Source: Edaphocola flava (GTDB lineage Bacteria; Bacteroidota; Bacteroidia; Chitinophagales; Chitinophagaceae). Taken from it: a DNA stretch of 64,000 nucleotides. The notes under the pieces are model-generated. The model was not told the origin of the DNA, searched no databases, and was given only the letters and a program-made list of their open reading frames with translations. This document shows positions 59,174-64,000 of the stretch, piece after piece; positions within the stretch are counted from its first letter, which is position 1, and each line of letters opens with the position of its first letter. A program made the position numbers and the translations under genes. The stretch lies in the NCBI RefSeq assembly GCF_004118155.1, contig NZ_SAIQ01000003.1, positions 124,001 to 188,000 of the forward strand. The letters run 5' to 3'.

Positions 59174-60496
59174 ATGAAAAAATTATCTCTACTGTTGCTC
59201 TGTGGTACGCTCGCTGCATCCACATTAACCTTTAACGCCTGCGTTAAAAAAGGACATGACGAACCTATCGACAATACAGGAAATGATCCTAAGATTCCTG
59301 TTACCCATACTATTGCACAAGTATTAGCCATGCCGATTGGTACTGCTATTACGGAAGATGTTGTGGTATCTGGTATTGTTGTTATGGATGACCGCAGTGG
59401 TAACTATTATAAAAAATTCGTTATTCAGGATGAAACCGGCGGACTGGAAATCAACCTGGATCAGAATAATATCTACAATGACTATCCTGTAGGCCGTAAA
59501 GTATATATTAAATGTAAGGGCCTTACCATGGGTACTTATGGCGGTATGATTCAACTGGGTTATGGTCTGGATGAAAGACAATCTATAGTAGCTATTCCAT
59601 TTGCAATGGCCGATAACTTTATCGTAAAGGCTAATTATCCGAACCCGATCAAGGTCGATACCTTCTCTTATGATGAGCTGGCTAATGCTGAAGCAAACGG
59701 TGCCCGTCTGAATACGCTTGTAGCCATCAGAAATACACAGTTTACCAATCCTGGTCAGCCTTATGCTGCACCAAGCGGAACAACCAATAGAGACCTGGAA
59801 GGTTGTGGTGCTTCTGGTACCGGTATTGTATTAAGAACAAGTAACTACTCCCGTTTTCAACCAGTGACGACTCCGACAGGTAGTGGTGTAATTGTGGGTC
59901 TGTATACCAAATTCGTTTCCGGTAGCCGCAGCACACCGCAGTTATTCATCAGAGATACAACTGACGTACGCTTCTCTGGTGCGAGATGCGGATCGGCTAA
60001 TGGGGTAACCTTATTCAGTGAAGACTTTACCGGTGGCGCGGCCAATGCGATCGTAAGCTTAACCGGCTGGTCTAATGTAGCTGAAGCGGGAACTATGCAA
60101 TATGTATATGGCGGTTCTAATCCTTACGCTAAGATTACAGCGTACCAATCGGGACAGTCTGATGTAAAGTCATGGCTGATCACCCCTGCTGTAAATTTAA
60201 GCGGGTACAGCACGTATGCTTTATCCCTGAGATCTACTTATGGTTTCCCTGATGCGGCAACACTTAAAGCATATGTAACGACAAGTTATAATGGTAACCC
60301 GGCTGCTTCTTCATGGACAGAGCTGGATGCGATTACCGTATCCGGACAGGCCAACTGGGCATGGAAAGATATCAATGTGAGCATTCCAGCATCTTTTGCA
60401 GGTCAGCAGGTATATATCGGCTTTAAATATACCGGTAGTTCCAGCGGGGCAACAGGTACTTTTGAGGTTGATGATATCAAAGTATTAGGAAACTAA
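59174..60496 (+). CDS. DUF5689 lipoprotein with choice-of-anchor J domain
   Basis: 440 residues. Lipoprotein signal ending TFNAC (Cys23) and a Lys/Asp-rich tether. DUF5689 (about 45-260): AITEDVVVSGIVVMDDRSGN, KKFVIQDETGGLEINLD, then an OB-like strand set. The C-terminal region (about 275-440) is a choice-of-anchor J jelly roll (FSEDFTGGAANAIVSLTGW, SWLITPAVNLSGYSTYALSL, FEVDDIKVLG). Surface adhesion or nucleic-acid handling has been guessed for such proteins; there is no catalytic motif. It forms its own unit with a terminator at 60520. Confidence 0.87.
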   Translation: MKKLSLLLLCGTLAASTLTFNACVKKGHDEPIDNTGNDPKIPVTHTIAQVLAMPIGTAITEDVVVSGIVVMDDRSGNYYKKFVIQDETGGLEINLDQNNIYNDYPVGRKVYIKCKGLTMGTYGGMIQLGYGLDERQSIVAIPFAMADNFIVKANYPNPIKVDTFSYDELANAEANGARLNTLVAIRNTQFTNPGQPYAAPSGTTNRDLEGCGASGTGIVLRTSNYSRFQPVTTPTGSGVIVGLYTKFVSGSRSTPQLFIRDTTDVRFSGARCGSANGVTLFSEDFTGGAANAIVSLTGWSNVAEAGTMQYVYGGSNPYAKITAYQSGQSDVKSWLITPAVNLSGYSTYALSLRSTYGFPDAATLKAYVTTSYNGNPAASSWTELDAITVSGQANWAWKDINVSIPASFAGQQVYIGFKYTGSSSGATGTFEVDDIKVLGN

Positions 60497-60519
60497 TGTT
60501 CCTATAAATTATTGTGATA

Positions 60520-60549
60520 AAGGTTGCTTTATATGAGCAACCTTTTTTT
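60520..60549 (+). terminator. Intrinsic terminator of the DUF5689 gene
   Basis: 9-bp stem AAGGTTGCT/AGCAACCTT, 7-nt loop, T7 run. The bshA -7 element begins 2 bp after it. Confidence 0.88.
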
Positions 60550-60550
60550 A

Positions 60551-60558
60551 TATCTTTG
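60551..60558 (+). promoter_or_regulatory. Bacteroidota -7 element for bshA
   Basis: TATCTTTG (then C), 37 bp upstream of the chosen ATG 60596; the -33 region falls inside the preceding terminator hairpin. Confidence 0.5.
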
Positions 60559-60595
60559 CGGGGCAAAACAATATTGTTATCTTTTATCTTTCTTT

Positions 60596-61741
60596 ATGAA
60601 AATAGGTATTGTGTGCTATCCTACGTTTGGAGGGAGTGGTGTGTTGGCGACAGAATTGGGTATAGCATTGGCCGACAAAGGCCACGATGTACACTTTATT
60701 ACTTATCAGCAGCCGGTTAGGCTGATCAATAGTTTCAGACCGAATATCTTTTTCCACGAAGTCAGCGTACCGGTGTACCCGTTGTTTGACTTTCCGCCGT
60801 ATGAGACAGCACTGGTGAGCACCCTGGTAAGTGTAGTAAATAACTATGACCTGGATGTACTGCATGTACACTATGCCATTCCACATGCCTCTGCAGCATA
60901 CTTTGCCCAGCAGATCCTGAAGAAAGGTGGTAAAGGTTTACCGTACATCACCACACTGCATGGTACAGACATTACCCTCGTAGGCCGCGACAAGACCTAT
61001 GCGCCTGTAGTAACCTTCTCCATGAACCAGTCTTCTGCGATTACAGCTGTATCTAACAACCTGAAAGAAGAAACACTGGCTTACTTCGATATTGAGAAGG
61101 AGATTGATGTGATCTACAACTTCGTTGATGTGGACCGCTTCCAGCGAAAAGATAAATCTCATTTCAAAAAAATGATTGCTCCGAACGGAGAGAAGATCAT
61201 TGCCCATGTCTCTAACTTCCGTAAGGTAAAAAGGGTAGATGATGTGATCAAGATCTTTGAAAAAATCCGTAAAGAGGTACCCAGTAAATTACTGATGATC
61301 GGTGACGGACCGGAGCGTATCGAGGCAGAGGAACTGGTAAAACAGTTCTGTAACCTGCAGACAGACGTTCGCTTCCTGGGTAAACAGGAGCAGGTCGAAG
61401 AGATATTCAGTGTAACGGACCTCTTCCTGCTGCCATCAGCGTACGAGAGTTTCGGGCTTGCCGCACTGGAAGCTATGGCCTGTGGTATACCGGTTATTTC
61501 CAGCAATGCAGGCGGCTTGCCAGAGATCAATACTCATGGCGAAACAGGGTACCTGAGCGATGTTGGTGATGTAGATGATATGGCAGACTGGGGCATTAAA
61601 TTGCTGGGCAATGAAGATTTACTGAGCAAAATGAAAGAAAATGCGTATAATCGTGCTCACAGCTTCACCATTGACAAAGTAGTTCCTCAATATGAAGCCT
61701 TATACAACCGTGTGATCGACGAATACAAAAAAAGCAAGTAA
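60596..61741 (+). CDS. bshA: N-acetyl-alpha-D-glucosaminyl L-malate synthase BshA
   Basis: 381 residues from ATG 60596 (MKIGIVCYPTFGGSGVLATE), the typical BshA opening; the longer frame begins inside the terminator and is rejected. GT4 (GT-B fold): LHVHYAIPHASAAYFAQQI, TLHGTDITLVGRD, SAITAVSNNLKEET, and the E-x7-E block SAYESFGLAALEAMACGIPV. BshA joins UDP-GlcNAc and L-malate in the first step of bacillithiol synthesis. bshB and bshC are not in this window. The ABC permease gene follows 7 bp later. Confidence 0.95.
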   Translation: MKIGIVCYPTFGGSGVLATELGIALADKGHDVHFITYQQPVRLINSFRPNIFFHEVSVPVYPLFDFPPYETALVSTLVSVVNNYDLDVLHVHYAIPHASAAYFAQQILKKGGKGLPYITTLHGTDITLVGRDKTYAPVVTFSMNQSSAITAVSNNLKEETLAYFDIEKEIDVIYNFVDVDRFQRKDKSHFKKMIAPNGEKIIAHVSNFRKVKRVDDVIKIFEKIRKEVPSKLLMIGDGPERIEAEELVKQFCNLQTDVRFLGKQEQVEEIFSVTDLFLLPSAYESFGLAALEAMACGIPVISSNAGGLPEINTHGETGYLSDVGDVDDMADWGIKLLGNEDLLSKMKENAYNRAHSFTIDKVVPQYEALYNRVIDEYKKSK

Positions 61742-61748
61742 TTTTTTC

Positions 61749-62864
61749 ATGAGTGTACCTCCAGCACCAAAACCATACAGCCAGTTCCGGGCATTCCTGG
61801 CTTTAACCAAAGCCTCTATTAAGTCAATGCTGAAGAGCCCCTCATCGGTGGTATTCAGCCTGGCATTCCCACTGGTCTTTATCCTGGTATTCGGATTCAT
61901 GGGAGGCAGCAGGAACAGCATCAGCGTGGCGCTGGACCCCAATAGTGATACTTTAAATCCTATATACAGGGAGCTGAGTCATAACCCGATTGTAAAATTC
62001 AACCGGGACATCAAAGACACTGCCGAGCTGAATGCACAATTACAAAAAGGCGCGCTGGCTACGGTATTAAATATCCGCAAAGACACAAAGCAAAACGGCA
62101 GGTATATCGTAGATATTCATTCCAATGTAGCGAAGATGGCCAATGCAGAACAGCTGCAGGCCATTATTAATCAATCGATGCTGGATGAAGACTCCTTACT
62201 GCACCATCGTTCGGCGGAAATTGTTGCGGTAAACAAAACCATTATCCAGTCCCGCCAGTTCAAAACTATAGACTTTATATTGCCCGGACAATTGGGCTTC
62301 TCTTTACTGGCAGCCAGTGTATTCGGCACAGCATTCGTATTTTTCCATTTACGCCAGATGCTGGTACTGAAGCGCTTCTTCGCCACACCTATCCGACGCA
62401 GTAATATGCTGCTGAGCGAAGGGGTAGCGCGGCTGATCTTCCAGTTATTGGGTGCATTACTCATCATCCTGATCGGTAAATATTTCTTTGATTACACCCT
62501 GGTCAACGGGGCAAGTACCGTATTTTCGATGCTGGTGGTTTCGGCTATTGCCCTGCTGGTATTCATGAGCTTTGGATTTGTGATCAGCGGTATTGCCAAA
62601 AGCGATGCGACTATTCCACCATTAGCCAATATCTTTACCCTGCCGCAGTTCTTACTGGCAGGTACATTCTTCTCTATAGATGCTTTACCCAAATGGCTGC
62701 AGTTCTTTGCGAAACTGATGCCGCTAACTTATTACAACAATGCACTGCGGGCCATCGCTTTTGACGGGGCCAGCCTCTGGCAGGTGAAGTGGGAGATCCT
62801 GGTGCTGCTGATCTGGGGCGTGATCGGGTATGGCCTTGCAGCCAAGCTCTTTAAGTGGGAGTAA
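61749..62864 (+). CDS. ABC-2 type transporter permease
   Basis: 371 residues. One N-terminal TM helix (about 33-52, VVFSLAFPLVFILVFGFMGG), a long extracytoplasmic part (about 55-185), and five TM helices near the C-terminus with the ABC-2 pattern (LPGQLGFSLLAASVFGTAFV, LPQFLLAGTFFSIDALPKWL, PLTYYNNALRAIAF). No ATPase gene lies next to it; upstream is bshA and downstream the M16 protease. The cargo is unknown, and the ATPase must be encoded elsewhere. Confidence 0.88.
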   Translation: MSVPPAPKPYSQFRAFLALTKASIKSMLKSPSSVVFSLAFPLVFILVFGFMGGSRNSISVALDPNSDTLNPIYRELSHNPIVKFNRDIKDTAELNAQLQKGALATVLNIRKDTKQNGRYIVDIHSNVAKMANAEQLQAIINQSMLDEDSLLHHRSAEIVAVNKTIIQSRQFKTIDFILPGQLGFSLLAASVFGTAFVFFHLRQMLVLKRFFATPIRRSNMLLSEGVARLIFQLLGALLIILIGKYFFDYTLVNGASTVFSMLVVSAIALLVFMSFGFVISGIAKSDATIPPLANIFTLPQFLLAGTFFSIDALPKWLQFFAKLMPLTYYNNALRAIAFDGASLWQVKWEILVLLIWGVIGYGLAAKLFKWE

Positions 62865-62886
62865 CACTAATTTCAAAAAAACAATT

Positions 62887-64000
62887 ATGATTCAATTCGA
62901 TAAATTTACTTTAGCCAACGGTCTTCGCGTGATCGTGCATAAAGACGAAACCACCCCTATGGTGGCCGTAAATGTACTGTATGATGTGGGCGCACGTGAT
63001 GAAGAGGAGCACAGAACAGGATTTGCACACTTATTTGAACACCTGATGTTTGGCGGTTCTGTCAACATTCCTGAATATGATGAGCCATTGCAGATGGCCG
63101 GTGGGGAGAATAATGCCTATACGACAAACGACTTCACCAATTACTACATTCAATTACCCAAAGAGAATATCGAAACGGCTTTGTGGCTGGAGAGTGATCG
63201 TATGCTTTCCCTGGCGTTTAGTGAAAAGAGCCTGGAAGTGCAGCGTAAGGTGGTGTGCGAAGAGTTTAAAGAACACTATATCAACAAGCCTTATGGTGAT
63301 GCCTGGAAGCATGTACGTGAGCTGACCTATACTACCCATCCTTATAAATGGATGACCATCGGTAAGGAACTCAGCCATATAGAAGAGGCACAGCTGGAAG
63401 ATGTAAAGGCTTTCTTCAAAAAGCATTACAATCCTTTAAATGCGATCTTGTGTGTAGCGGGAGATGTAGAGACCGAAGCCATAAAAGTACTGGTAGAAAA
63501 GTGGTTTGGCAATATCCCTTCAGGAGAGAAATATACCCGTCAATTGCCTGCAGAACCAGTACAAACCGAAGATCGCAGAAAAACCATTACGGCAGACGTA
63601 CCCCTGAATGCACTGTACAAAACCTGGCATATCGGTAACCGTTTAGACAATCAATACCATGCGGCAGATATTATTACAGAAGTGATGGGCAGCGGACAAT
63701 CGTCCCGTATGTACCAGGAGCTGGTTAAGGAACAACGCCTGTTCAGCAACATCAGCTGTTATCATACCGGCAGTATAGATCCGGGTATTATCGTGGTAGA
63801 AGGTAAGCTGGTAGAGGGTGTGGCTATTGAAGATGCAGAAGCGGCTGTGGATGCTGCCCTGAAAACATTACAGGACAAAGGTATTACGGAAGAAGAACTG
63901 CATAAATCCATCAACAGACTGGAATCTATGGTTGCTTTCGAAGATATGAACCTGCTGGCCCGTGCCAATAACCTGGCGTTTTATGAACTGCTGGGCGATG
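62887..64000 (+). CDS. M16 family zinc metalloprotease, N-terminal part (cut by window end)
   Basis: 371 residues are visible, starting MIQFDKFTLANGLRVIVHKD without a clear signal peptide. Inverted zinc motif HLFEH with His48, Glu51 and His52, and Glu129 at the expected 77 residues further (CEEFKEHY). NNAYTTNDFTNYYIQLPKEN, YNPLNAILCVAGDV and GSGQSSRMYQELVKEQ are M16 features. These enzymes digest unfolded peptides or process proteins; Bacteroidota often carry an M16 pair in tandem. It lies 22 bp after the permease. The C-terminal half is outside the window. Confidence 0.93.
   Translation, partial: MIQFDKFTLANGLRVIVHKDETTPMVAVNVLYDVGARDEEEHRTGFAHLFEHLMFGGSVNIPEYDEPLQMAGGENNAYTTNDFTNYYIQLPKENIETALWLESDRMLSLAFSEKSLEVQRKVVCEEFKEHYINKPYGDAWKHVRELTYTTHPYKWMTIGKELSHIEEAQLEDVKAFFKKHYNPLNAILCVAGDVETEAIKVLVEKWFGNIPSGEKYTRQLPAEPVQTEDRRKTITADVPLNALYKTWHIGNRLDNQYHAADIITEVMGSGQSSRMYQELVKEQRLFSNISCYHTGSIDPGIIVVEGKLVEGVAIEDAEAAVDAALKTLQDKGITEEELHKSINRLESMVAFEDMNLLARANNLAFYELLGD

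Noticed and set aside
60524-60595. Upstream extension of bshA
   Set aside because: Lies within the terminator hairpin and promoter; family members start at MKIGI.

Overview
The window reads as a chromosomal segment of a Bacteroidota genome, most like the Chitinophagaceae. The evidence is the recurrent -7 promoter element TAnnTTTG (several copies with TTG about 19-20 bp upstream), the lack of purine-rich ribosome binding sites, a type IX secretion C-terminal domain, and many families typical of the phylum: DUF1573, DUF1599, a DoxX/BT_3928-type protein, DUF5683, DUF5686, DUF5689, an Oar-like TonB receptor, BshA and a prokaryotic GH3 protein. Base composition is moderate and fairly even, with AT-rich intergenic regions. 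No rRNA, tRNA, CRISPR array, phage gene or transposase was recognised.

Layout. 1-4.3 kb (minus strand): end of an MFS transporter, two tandem DUF1573 proteins, a 38-residue lipoprotein, an orphan CoA-transferase B subunit, a secreted unknown protein and ispD. 4.5-8 kb: a glutathione-peroxidase-like lipoprotein, a surface beta-propeller lipoprotein and an Omp85-like barrel. 8-11 kb: DUF1015, DUF1599 and DoxX-type proteins. 11-17.5 kb: tex, a SurA-like chaperone, two envelope proteins and ruvX. 17.5-29.4 kb: OMP, T9SS cargo, an intergenic repeat, ychF, hydrolase, GT2, PAP2, DUF5686 and PlsC-like proteins. 29.4-36 kb: a possible short transcript, a long PurF-like protein with a leaderless-looking start, a FabH-like protein, an ArsC-like protein and a UbiD decarboxylase. 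36-51 kb: Oar-like receptor, GH3, HAD, GT4, yraN, L,D-transpeptidase-like, ABC-F, methyltransferases, yajQ, META and purH.

The outstanding region is 51.7-59.0 kb, which looks like a RiPP (ribosomally made, modified peptide) cluster. A radical SAM/SPASM maturase is followed by three nearly identical 57-61-residue precursor peptides and a decayed fourth copy, set in tandem at 206-208 bp spacing. A terminator-like hairpin follows, then a tightly packed operon of an LpxL-like acyltransferase-fold protein, an M50 membrane metalloprotease, a GIN-domain lipoprotein and a TonB-receptor-like barrel, closed by a perfect 19-bp terminator. The leaders are almost invariant, the linker varies, and the cores share NGCCS[F/W]TDS[S/N]CNPKEVVKP. 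A plausible scheme (inference) is radical SAM crosslinking of the Cys/aromatic core, leader removal by the M50 protease, possible acylation, and outer-membrane handling by the last two genes. No ABC exporter or C39 protease is present.

After the cluster come a DUF5689 lipoprotein, bshA (bacillithiol synthesis), an ABC-2 permease without an adjacent ATPase, and the start of an M16 zinc protease cut by the window edge. All calls were made by reading the sequence and recalling families; no database search was run. Promoter and terminator calls rest on pattern only.
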